Shown piece after piece: positions 23,936 through 33,889 of a stretch of DNA of 64,000 nt (the stretch's first letter is position 1; every line of letters starts with the position of its first letter). Origin of the DNA: Taenia hydatigena (taxonomy: Eukaryota > Platyhelminthes > Cestoda > Cyclophyllidea > Taeniidae); assembly GCA_036345935.2 (NCBI GenBank), contig JADWOT020000001.1, positions 9,376,836 to 9,440,835 on the forward strand, read 5' to 3'. Under the pieces are notes generated by a model. The model saw only the letters and a list, made by a program, of their open reading frames with translations, did no database searches and had not been told where the DNA came from. The translations under genes and the position numbers were made by a program.

Positions 23936-26109
23936 ATGGAGACGGTGGTGTATTCGGATGATAAGGCTGAGTTATTTCTTATTCACAGAATTGACACCTT
24001 CCGTGAACAAGGAAAACTCATCGATCTACGAATTGAGGTGAGGTGACGAACATGCGTTTAATGCTCCAACTTCTAGACAAAGGATGGAAATTGGGTCGAG
24101 GCACATCGACTGGTTCTGGCAGCCAAATTCCCACTTCTTCTAAAGACCCTTATCACTGAACAGGATGGAATGATAATGCAATGGAAACGATTTTCTACAG
24201 AGTACGTGCATATCACTTCCTTAATTAATCATCTTTCAGTATTGTCGAGGCTGTCGTCGAATATGCATACATGGGCAGACTTACAATCTCTACTGAAAAT
24301 GCTACACGATTATATCTACTTGCACATAATCTCGGCTCCAAGAGAATCGTCTCCTGGTGTGTGGATTTTCTAAGAACGAGGTGGGATAAGTCTTTTTCAT
24401 TATTAAAACCTGACTGACTAAAGTATATCCCTAGACAATGTGGCAGAGGTGTGGTCGATAGCCAATGCTACGTTGAATCGTGGATTGGTGGAACTGTGCA
24501 TTCCACTAATGGCGGAACACTTTGAAGACCTGTGCTTGCGAAGGGGGCTGCTGATGCAGACGACAGCACAGTACTTCGAGATACTACTGGAAAGCGACCG
24601 ATTGAAAGATTTGAGTGAGGAAACGAAGTTCCGAGCGATTTCCGATTGGCTGGGAGCAGGAATTGATGAGTGTGACGTGGAGGAAAAGGCAAAGGTGTTT
24701 GGGAAGATGATTTCGAGGATTGACTTAGAAAGGCTGTCCCCACAATGTCAAAGCGAATACTGGACGTTTGTGAGGAGGTACGCAGAACAGTTTAGTGAAG
24801 GTAAGCACAGTGAATGGGTGGATAGTTTAAAGGTCGTGAGATTCAGGGATGAGCAGTCTTGATAGATGACCGTATGACCGAAGTAGACATGGACATGGAC
24901 AAAGGGTGAGGGGCTTTGTGACAAATTAAACAGTTGTGATCGATGACCGGAAGGATAAAATGGATTAAAATAATGTAAGATTGAGAGATGGAGGCGAAAT
25001 GGATGGGTAGAGGCATTCATGCGTGTTGAAAGATTTAATACGGGGTAGGCCGATAAATTTATTAAAGAATCATGGGTGTGAATTAATTGAAATTGACGAT
25101 GATATTTAGCATTCTGTAGATCACACTTCTGTGAGTTATCTTCTTCCTTATTTCTGTGACTGTTTTCCAGCAGAGTATGTTTCGTCAGGTGTGCTGGCTC
25201 CAAAAGTAGTGTAAAGTCTGTAAATTACCGGGATGGTTCTATTTCCTACAAGTCATTTGCAACGAAGAGGCGCATCAATTATGCCGTCGCGTCGAGGAAT
25301 CAATCGATCTTCATTTTTGGTGGTTACAACTGTGAAACTGTCTTTTCCACTTGTGAAAAATTGGACATTGACAGTGGCAGGTATGCTTGATGAGGATGAA
25401 TCAATTCTATAGGCTCACCGAACTCCCTGCTATGCTGTCTGCACGATGTGGTGCTTCGGCACTGAACATCCCGGAAATAGGAATCGTAGTTGTTGGTGGA
25501 GTTGATCAGGATTGGGAAGGAATTATGGGATCAAGTGACGCTGAAATATTGGTAGAAGATGCGAAAAATGGGAGCGGGTGGCAATGGATCGAGCTCGATC
25601 CGATGTTGCAGGAACGCATTTGTCCAGGAGTGGCCTACTTCAAGGGATGCATAGTGGTTGTAGGAGGGGACAAAGAGTTAAGTGCTGAGTGCCTTCCACT
25701 GACATCGATCGAACAGGCGGACGCTCAGTGGACTCGACTTAATGGGATTCATGACTTTATTTCGTCACTTATATCCCTTGTCTCATTCAACAGCAGATTG
25801 ATACTGTTGGGTAGGTTTTGTGTTCTTATCCGTTGGAACGCTAAATTGCTTAATCAACTTACTTAAATTTATTCACCCATTTATTACAGTGTCCGACTTT
25901 TCGACGAGCAAGTTTTATGAATTTCTACCCACTGAAGAGGTAAATTATTTGTATCCGTCTACTAATTAACCACTCAAAAGTAATTAACAGTGTTGTAAAC
26001 TTTGTAGAACCAATCGTTGGCTGATTTTGAATGGAAGCCAATGTTTGAGCTAGAAAATTTTTCGTTTCCAACACTTCTGATTACAAAAGAAACGCTGGAA
26101 GAACGTTGA
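23936..26109 (+). CDS. BTB-BACK-Kelch protein (KLHL family), 8 exons
   Basis: Inferred exons: 23,936-24,037; 24,077-24,201; 24,240-24,380; 24,424-24,777; 25,171-25,380; 25,413-25,810; 25,890-25,939; 26,008-26,109 (TGA), giving 493 residues. All junctions are GT-AG and in phase. Residues about 10-122 are a BTB domain with DGNWVEAHRLVLAAKFPLLL and IVEAVVEYAYMGRL. Residues 123-240 are a BACK domain (ISLDNVAEVWSIANATL). Three Kelch blades follow, with GG pairs at 291-292, 339-340 and 395-396; a likely fourth blade ends in LILLVSDFSTSKFYEF and lacks the GG pair. Family members are substrate adaptors for Cullin-3 ubiquitin ligases or actin-associated proteins; the partner here is unknown. Four introns are 32-43 nt. 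The exon 4/5 junction is ambiguous: GT at 24,801 with AG before 25,176 also keeps frame (499 residues). Confidence 0.88.
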
Positions 26110-26199
26110 GCAATTCACACCTTAAAGATACACCAAAGTACCGCTTTGTTCTGCCAAATCCCAAGGTTTCTGCTTAATGTTCAACTTTTTGAGAATGAA

Positions 26200-26205
26200 A
26201 ATAAA
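26200..26205 (+). promoter_or_regulatory. Polyadenylation signal AATAAA
   Basis: A canonical AATAAA lies about 90 bases after the stop codon of the BTB-Kelch gene, a normal distance for a short 3' UTR. No other copy of the signal lies between the stop codon and this point. Confidence 0.55.
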
Positions 26206-26301
26206 AATTATCCCACGGCGTGGCCTTTGTGTTTCAAGAACTGTGGAATGTAAGGAAAAACGCACTTTACTTTTATTAAGTATGTTTGCATCGGCACAAT
26301 G

Positions 26302-26502
26302 CTAAGCCATTGTAATAATTTGTTCGCTTGACTGCCGGTTCCGGTTGCGGTCACTCGGGTAGACACATCGCTGCCCTGGCCGGATGAGCTGGCTCCGAAT
26401 GATGCCAGCAGCCCTGACTCCTTTCTCTTTGCTGAATGCGTATACTCTGCCAAGCATTAAGCCTTCTTCTGTCCCCAAGACAGTGCCGAGTAGCTGCATC
26501 AA
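26302..26502 (-). other. Candidate last exon of a convergent gene
   Basis: Minus-strand frame of 66 codons in a locally GC-richer patch. It includes GALMQ... read from codon 3 of the surrounding frame, LLGTVLGTEEGLMLGRVYAF and then a basic stretch, and ends with a stop at 26,302-26,304. An AATAAA on the minus strand (26,278-26,273) lies about 25 bases downstream, so stop and poly(A) signal fit a real 3' end. If so, it converges with the BTB-Kelch gene and the two 3' UTRs overlap. An overlapping second minus-strand frame (26,208-26,453) is also open. No upstream exon was identified and I do not recognise the product. Confidence 0.25.
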
Positions 26503-28989
26503 TGCACCATCATTGAAGTAGATTATAAGTCAACTAAGAGAACAGTTCGATGCATAAACTTGTCCGAATGGACTCTTACTACCAGCGAAATGCAGGTTGC
26601 GTCAAGTAGTGCTAAGAGATATTCATGCAAGTTCGTGCAATCACTAAAGCACTTAAGGGAAAAGGATGGCTTTTACATCATGAGGCAAATGTTAAGCTGT
26701 TTCAAGCATTCAAGTACCATGCGCCTGAGGCACGTGGGTGTGAGCGTGGACGTGCGCCCACCTCACTTGAAACGTCTGCCGCCACCAACACCAGTTAGTG
26801 GACTTCTACCTGCCAGTTCTTTGACACATATATTCGTCCTAATGGACCTGGATATGTCTGCTACTTTCATCAAGCAGCAAATGAAGGTGCAAAGTCATTC
26901 CATAGAGCATGGATCTGTTTCACTGAAATTTATCACTTGTTTCCACCAGCAACAGCAAAAACTAGTGCCAAAGACAACCGTAACATTTTCACCATAGAGC
27001 AGAAACGAGTTCTCAAGGTTGATCTTCAGCATAATTTATGTGTAATTTGTCAGAGTTTGCTTAATTAGCAGTCACAACGACTGCAAAAATAGGCGTACCG
27101 GAAGTTGGAGCAGACTGTAAGCAAATTTATTAAGGCTTGCGATTTTATCTCATTTTGTGCATGAAGTGCTACTTCAAATGGCCTTTAAGATGTCGTCAGT
27201 TATGAAGTTATCAAACTTGATCTCGAGTGCAAGCACCTGCCCTTGTGTTCGCGTCAATGTCAACCTGTGAGTCACGTTGCTTTGTCTGCTTTATGACCCC
27301 CATCGCGTCCACTTCCTTTCGTCTTCTGCAGCTGCAATCGGAGTTTAAAAGGACTTATTTTCATGGTGCCATCACCTCTAATGCTAATCTTTTGAGATAG
27401 TTCTTGTCTTTGCTTAAATTTCAAATAGTATTTTGTCACCAAATTGCCACTGCCTTGACACTAGTGAGGTGAATTGCGTAAGGGAGGCAGTCTGGCTTGT
27501 TTTGCTTAAAAATAACTAAATTCGGCCTTTTTGGAAGGATTGAGTGATGTGCAGCGTTTGATTCCCTTCATTATAGCGTACATCACTCGGTAAATATGAT
27601 GCATTCCTGAAGATAATCTCTCCCTTTGTAGCCCAGAAACTCCCAAATTAATGAAGATTTAAGAGTGGATTTATGATGCATTTAGATTTTCTTGTCCCTT
27701 AATCCACATTTCTGACAAAACAGTCCCTATCTTTTGCGTCTCTCTTGAAAACAAACGACAGATGATAATGACGTTCTTGAAGTGTGACTCAAGCTAATCC
27801 TGCTGCGTCGTCATATTTGTTTCCCTTTACAAGTCCATGTCCTTCTCCTTTCTCCGAGGGAAATCTCCCACCACTCTCGTAAAAATTGGGGTGCTGTTAA
27901 AGTTAAGGTATAAAACAACGAAAAGAATGAGGTCATTTTACCCGGATAATAACGTTCCTACCCTTACAGCACTAGATCCCAAAGATCCGCTCTTGATGTG
28001 CGAGGCATTAATTACATATTACTGATCCACACACGTCGCATATTTGTGACGTAGGACCTAAACGCTGCATATCTGTAGTGCCGATACAAAATGAATTAAT
28101 CGTAGTTGGTAACATCAAGTTTGCTATCACAGTTGAAGAAAGGGTGTTGAATTTGTCCTCCTTCATCTTGCAATTTAGCAAGCGGATTCTCGATTAACCG
28201 TGTACCTTGAGGATTCAATATATGGTGTATAATTTTAACAATCTTCGATACCGGTAACCCATTATTTCCTTAGAATGGTTTCACTTTTTAAGTCAACAAA
28301 CGGTCTAATTAGGAGGTGATTGAGTTGTACGACTTAATTATCACAATAATTGGAGTCAAATTTTTTGTAAATGAAAAATATATGTTGTTTGCTATCAATT
28401 GAATCTTTTCTTTTAATGATATCGAGTCTGCAAATCACGTGGTAGTAGATTATTGATCAAGAGACGTTCAGAGAAGACTGAAGGCGTGCAATCCTGCAAT
28501 GAGGCTGCCAAATGAATCGCCAAAGTGTAGTTGTGATTTGTCTGCGCATAAGATTTGTAAACTTTGCATGATGTCACACTTTCAGATCTTCTCTTTCGAT
28601 ATAGCTGCATTAAAATTCAACTTATCACTTCTTGTCAACTAACTTGTTTCAGACTTATGATACTTTTCGATATTAGCCCTGTAAAGTGCTACTCGATTTG
28701 CATACTTCCTTCCAAGTGAGACTGAAGGCACTCGATTCAATGTCATGATTGGGCCTAGAGGTCCTCATCAGAGCCTGGAACAGCAAATTTCTCTTGAATC
28801 ATCCCTTACTGGCAAAATGAGTACATTAAAATGGTGAAATGCAATGCTTCAAATTAATCTGAGTTTAGATACTTGATATTTTGTTTGACGGTCTGGGATG
28901 TTTAGTGCGCACTCAGTAGCAATAACTATGCATTTATTTCCTCAGACTACCCTTCGTCGGGAATGACCGTCATTCCATGATGGCAAGAC
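26503..28989. other. No recognised gene
   Basis: A 145-codon plus frame at 26,560-26,997 is the longest here. It is rich in H, Q, S and P, has no known domain and is not repeated in the window. The remainder shows no exon or alignable repeat. Confidence 0.35.
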
Positions 28990-30150
28990 TTAGTGCCACT
29001 TCAAAACCTACTCTAAAAACAAACCCTATGCAAGTGCCGCAATCCTCTTTTTCAAAATTACCTTCTTAAAACAATAGCAAGGGGTTATCATGTGAGGTAG
29101 AACAAGACGGGAGAAGGAAATTAGGGTGACTTTGCAATTCCCTACACTGAATAACAAGTGTGGAACCGCTAAGACTCTGCATTTTTCTGCCGATGAATGA
29201 TTACTGCGTCAAAAATGACGTCACATGTCACCTACTTACACTCATTTTGTCTAACGATGTCAAATAAAGATCGCGCAAACGCGATCTAATCATCATGCAT
29301 ACAAGGTTTAAAATATCATCAACTATCAGCGTTTAATGAACGACCTCCACAGTCTTTACGGCTATGTGAACCAAATTTCCTTCCAGTGGAATGAATGGCA
29401 CCAAAGAAATTGCATTTCCTTTATTTTAGTTGCGAACTGGATGTAGTTCAACAGTCGATAAGCGATATCCGACAGTTATTCAAAAGCAGTTAAAGTGATG
29501 TCCAGTCAAACAGGTTAAATGAGGTCAGAAATTAAATCAGGCGTAAGTTGTCATTCTCATGTCCTGCCGCTATAAACCTGCTACAAATAATAGACATAAA
29601 TTTGGCGTGGAGGAAAGAAGGCACTTCCAGCATGCTCCTAACACTCCTCAGCTCCAAAGAAGGCGAGTACCTAACTACGCTCCCAGTGTTTGCAAAACAC
29701 ACTCAAGGCGGAAGCTTATTTGACATGCTTTTGATGCCTCACCCGCTTTTTCACTTCGTTCTACGTGAAAAAGAAGTGTTAGAAGATATTGTTAGGCGAT
29801 TTTTACTGGAAAATTCTAACAGCTACGTCCAACGGAAAGTTAATTTTATCGCCATCAGTCAGTGAGCTGGTGAGCCTCCTTGCAACGTACAAATAAATGT
29901 AAGGAATGATGGAACAAGGAGGCGCAATCGCAGCATTAACGTGGACGAAGGCATGAGATGTGTATGATGCTCCAAGACGATCAAGACCCAACCCCAAAAT
30001 TGGTTCTGGATATTCACGAGCCTACTTGGGCTTTTGTCAATGCACATTATAAAGCCAATCCCTAATGGATCCATTCCTTTAATTTGTTCACTCATGACAC
30101 TCAATGATTACAGTAACAAGTAGTCCCTCAATGAAGGTGATGTGGCTGAA
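28990..30150 (+). repeat. Family A repeat, copy 2
   Basis: Aligns with 52,090-53,220 and, over its second half, with copy 1. Landmarks are TGCCGATGAATGATTACTGCGTC against TGCCGATGAATAACTACTACGTC, GGTAGAACAAGACGGGAGAAGG against GGTAGAATAAGGCGAAGGAAG, and GGGCTTTTGTCAATGCACATTATA, which is identical in copies 2 and 3. It contains a hairpin AGATCGCG-CAAA-CGCGATCT (29,268-29,287) that is degraded in copy 3. The block stops at about 30,150, where family F-C-E begins in the opposite orientation. Confidence 0.75.
29548..29865 (+). pseudogene. Open frame conserved between family A copies
   Basis: This 105-codon frame is intact here. It contains MLLTLLSSKEGEYLTTLPVF and then MPHPLFHFVLREKEVLEDIV. The copy at about 52,700-52,880 codes for MLVTLLTSKVGEFLIMLPV and, after a one-base shift, for MPHSLFYYNLREKEVWENI. 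Copy 1 keeps MLVSLLGSRFGGYLI near 9,275. Keeping hydrophobic and charged positions while the DNA diverges suggests a protein-coding ancestor. I cannot name the family. No start or stop of a larger gene is evident, and splice sites were not resolved. Confidence 0.4.
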
Positions 30151-30169
30151 GGATTCCTAGCAGAATAGC

Positions 30170-31600
30170 AGCCACAAGAATTTGTCATTTCGGCTAGAGA
30201 ACTTCTTCACCTTTGCCTTAAGTGGCTATTAAGGATGTTATCCACATCTACATGACGTAGGACAGATGCTCCACAATTGTATGCGAGCATCTGGAGCATA
30301 AAACTGTGGGACATAGTAAAGTTTTGCGCGACTGCTAGTTATGTGGCCGAAAATGAAGTAAATACGTAACGGTAAGTCTCTCAAGGTCAACATGAAGGTT
30401 TCCTTGACGACCAGCATTGAAAACAGCCTCAATAATTACTATCACAAATAACTACTCAGGAATAGGAAATGTGGAGTGTATAGTTTTTGACGCATAGAGA
30501 ATTTTTAGAAGTTAGGTTGCTGTTGATGGATCGGAGAACAGGATTGCCTCTTGGCCGTGTTCCACAACTTTGCTTCGTGTGGCTGGTAATCTCAACACAC
30601 CATCCAGACTCACTCATTGAGGCCATTTCGGATGAAGTAATGGTGCTACTGCAACCTCACTTCTCATTTGTGGACAGTCTAATTATTGCCTAAAATAAGA
30701 TGCGAATCACTGTTTTGGAATAGATAATGCTAAAGGAGAAAGCGGTGAAGTTAGAAGCAATGGTGGGTGCTACAGTCAGGGTGGGGTCAACAGTGTCAAT
30801 CAATGACTGAAAATACGCCTCTGTTGATGTAGTGTGAAATGCGTTCTCAAAGACTGCATTCACATATGCATGGGTAATTGCAACAAGCACTTTAAAGTAA
30901 GATACGGAAAGAAAAAGAAAGAGAAAGGGCCTATTAAGATGAGAAGAAAAGGGGATTAGAGGAAGATTGCATTTGTAGGCGTGTCCGCATACCAGGAGGG
31001 ATGAGTGCGTGCGATTGTAAATGAAGGGAGGAATGAAGCTGTGGATAAATGGGAGGGATATTATAGGGAGCAGCCACGAGGGCATGGAAAAGGATATGCA
31101 AATGGGATCCAGTAGAGAAGTGCCTGAGCAAAACCTAATCGTCAATTAGGCATGGTCGTGTAATTAATGCAAAGATGGACAGATCTCTCAGCAGCTGTAA
31201 ACAAAATAACCAATTGTGATGTTATGTCTGCCAAAGTACTACATTCGCCCAATTAGTGGTACTTGCGAATGTACAATGACGGATAATTACTGAGGTACGA
31301 AAGTTAGTCTGGAGTAGGGCCGCAACTCTCCGAGCACACATTGTAGGACTTTAATAATTAAAAATTGTAGCCATAAATGCGCGAACACAGGCTAGCCTAA
31401 AAGGACTTGATTACGTTTGGAGGATTCACATCTAAGTATTTAAAGTACTAAGTGGATGGATGTTAAAAATAAGAAACTAGTACAGAAGAAGATAAGGTCA
31501 AAAGAGGCACGTTAACCATTAAATTGACGTACATTCACAATGTTTTCCATTTGCATACATGTGTGATCGTAAAATAAACATCAGCAACCTGCGAAATACA
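30170..31600 (-). repeat. Family F-C-E repeat, minus-strand copy
   Basis: Read on the minus strand this block matches 50,430-51,930 from end to end: F part (31,600-31,145), C part (31,145-30,690), E part (30,690-30,170). Landmarks on the minus strand are GTATGCAAATGGAAAACATTGTG, CTACATCAACAGAGGCG against CTATATCAACAGAGGTG, and TCCAAAACAGTGATTC against TCAAAACAGTAATTT. Near its far end GCGCGTTGAAGTGTA is shared with 510-525. Its E end abuts the end of family A copy 2, with A in the opposite relative orientation from the 52 kb locus. Confidence 0.78.
30690..31145 (-). pseudogene. 151-codon frame in family C part
   Basis: An open minus-strand frame with hydrophobic runs (for example LLPIISLPFIHSFIPPF and LNRPFLFLFLSVSYFKVLVA) and a C-terminal part DTVDPTLTVAPTIA...TAFSFSIIYSKTVIRILF. 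The equivalent frame at about 51,190-51,405 ends DTVDHALTLISTTI...TAFFSITYFKTVIYILF, stopping a few residues later. The shared end is conserved in the protein more than expected for noncoding drift. The N-terminal hydrophobic half is broken by stops in the 51 kb copy, so it may not be coding. Product unknown. Confidence 0.35.
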
Positions 31601-32489
31601 CTTCAACGCGCTTGGTAAGCAGATTGATTAAGTTGAATCAGGTGTTATTATCTTCTTACAACGACCATTTGCTTGTTCATTCTTCAAATCGAAGATGATC
31701 AGGTATTGTCGCCTTTATCACTGTGGCATGTAGGCGCGGAGTAATTGAAAGTGTAGTTATGATGCTTTGGCATGTAAGCATGATTCGCTGTTCGATCCAT
31801 TGCCATATTCAAAAATCGCTTGTTTAGTGTTTGAGGCGTATAATGCAAGTTATCGACGCACATCCGAAGAGGCATTTTAATGACGCCCACATGTGGGTTT
31901 TGCAGTGCGTGTGATGATCTATTGACTGCGTGACTAATTTGTACGAGAAAAGGAAAATGGCCACTAACATCGTGTCCCACTTATTTTTTGCAGTTTTTAA
32001 CCTATACGGCTTATGCTACATGAAATTGTGGGGTTTTGGGATTCTTGTGTGCGCGTGAGTGTGTTGCATAATGGTCATCTGCCCGTCGATGTTATCGTGT
32101 GTATTTCCGCTGCCTGAGACAAGTAGTTGGATTTGTCTTTGCACGCTTGCGACATGGCAGTAGATTGTAGACCGATAGCCTTATCAAAGCTGAATTATTC
32201 TGTCACTATAGTTGTCGTGACGTCGCACCGTTGACAAGAGGTTGACTTTTCGTTTATAGGCCAATATTTCCTCCATTGGTCATAGGCACGCGTGATGGTT
32301 AGCACTTTTCCTCATCCTCTAGGAAATTAGCTTGCACCGTAGGGGATGAGGAGGCTGACGATGCAGCAGCTCTACCATGGAGAGCATAGAGCACGGCGCT
32401 GAACAATGTGAAACAGACTATGTAATGCGTCGAATTTTGGTGATGGGCCACTTAATTGCATCGCCACTGCACCGATTTGGGGTGGTATG
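31601..32489. other. No recognised gene
   Basis: One 93-codon minus frame (31,699-31,980) without motif. The segment 32,340-32,490 may be a weakly similar continuation of family G, but I could not align it confidently. Confidence 0.35.
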
Positions 32490-33005
32490 TTAAATGCACC
32501 TTTAAAGAGGGGAAAAGCTGAGAGAGCTGCAGTACATATGTAAGAACTTGTAATGATGTCCTATTGTAGATTGAAGCCTTACTAGCTGCAATTCACTTGT
32601 ATGGCTCTGTGAAAGGTGCTGCATATTTTGCTTCAGGAAGTGCAGAAATGTCCTTGTTTTGTAGAGTTGGAGTAAATTGTTGGCAACGCAGGTAATGAGT
32701 GCATTTTGAAGCGAAATCTTTGCTATTGGAGGTATTATTAATCTGTGACAAAGTGGCATGTTGCCACGTAGCCTTAAGAATGGCTTTAGGAGGTGCAGAT
32801 TGCTTAACTAGTGGGTGGTTAGGTAGGTGGATGTGAGGAGGAAGGTGGAAGAGAAGGCTACATTTTGCTTAATTAACCTCATAGCACCATTTCTTCTGCA
32901 AAGTGACCCCATACGTTGTTGCATTGCCAATTCAGCACGCGGTACCGTTAAACAGACGTGGTAGCTAGTGCCACTATTAGGAGACTGTGTGGAGTGGAAT
33001 GATAT
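32490..33005 (-). repeat. Family G repeat, copy 2
   Basis: Reverse-complement partner of 18,430-18,970. This copy keeps an 85-codon frame (32,502-32,759, minus) beginning MPLCHRLIIPPIAKISLQNA that is interrupted in copy 1. Similarity starts at CATTTAGCATATCATTCCAC (minus strand, near 33,005) and fades after GTGCATTTAACAT near 32,490. Confidence 0.8.
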
Positions 33006-33889
33006 GCTAAATGAAATGGCTAGGTGAGACTTGGCTTACGGTGGGAGATTTGTTTGTCGAACGCCCTTCGATGGCATCTGTTGGTGTACCTGCAACCCTT
33101 TGTATCGCTTGCCGTCGCCCAAAGTTATGTTGGTCTGCTGGCCTTTCAGCCACTTCGTTGGCATGGCAGTGAAACCCCCCTCTAGTTTCCAACACTAATC
33201 TTTAAACAAAGTGATGTTAATCGATGCGCATTGTGGCACAAGTGTATGATAGAAATGTCCAAGCAGAAATAACCTGAAACGCTTTTTAATAAGACCAGAA
33301 TTGCCAGGCTGAAAGTGAAGTGAAGGCACCAGCAATTAAAGCGGCAATTGATTTTTTTGGGGGGATCTAAAATTTTCTGTGCAAGGCTAGTAACATATTT
33401 TACCTAAAAACCTAGTTTCCTCATCTGTGTGTGGCTGAGTTTTGATCCAATTATTCCTAAAGTACATGACATTGCATTGTAATGCGAACTAGAGACATTC
33501 AGATGCAGGTTAAGAGGACTAAGGGCAAATCAATTCCTTCAAGCCATTTAAGAAAGACTTGATGCTGTTTTGTACTGCTTCATAGTGGAGGAGTTCTGTT
33601 TCACAAGGCGAGAACGGCGACGACATTGACAACGTCATTATGCCACGCTGATGGGTTGCGATGGCAAAGAAAATGTTGTTAATAAAAACAAACTTTCGAA
33701 ATATGGGGAGCAAAATGAATTACAAAACGGGAATGCTAGAGCACAGCAATAGATTTCCTGTTGTAGAATAAAATTTGAAAGCTGTTGAGTAACTTTTGTG
33801 TGGGTAATTAATGCGAGGTGTTGTAGTTGTTGTTGCTAAATGCGGGAGACTGAGAAATGCGACGAAGAATAGAAGGGATAAGGTAAGTG
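33006..33889. other. No recognised gene
   Basis: Short frames only (62 and 64 codons, minus). No alignable repeat was found between the G copy and the D copy. Confidence 0.35.

Noticed and set aside
24748..25203. 151-codon minus-strand frame across exon 4 and intron 4 of the BTB-Kelch gene
   Set aside because: It is a shadow of the plus-strand exon and has no motif.
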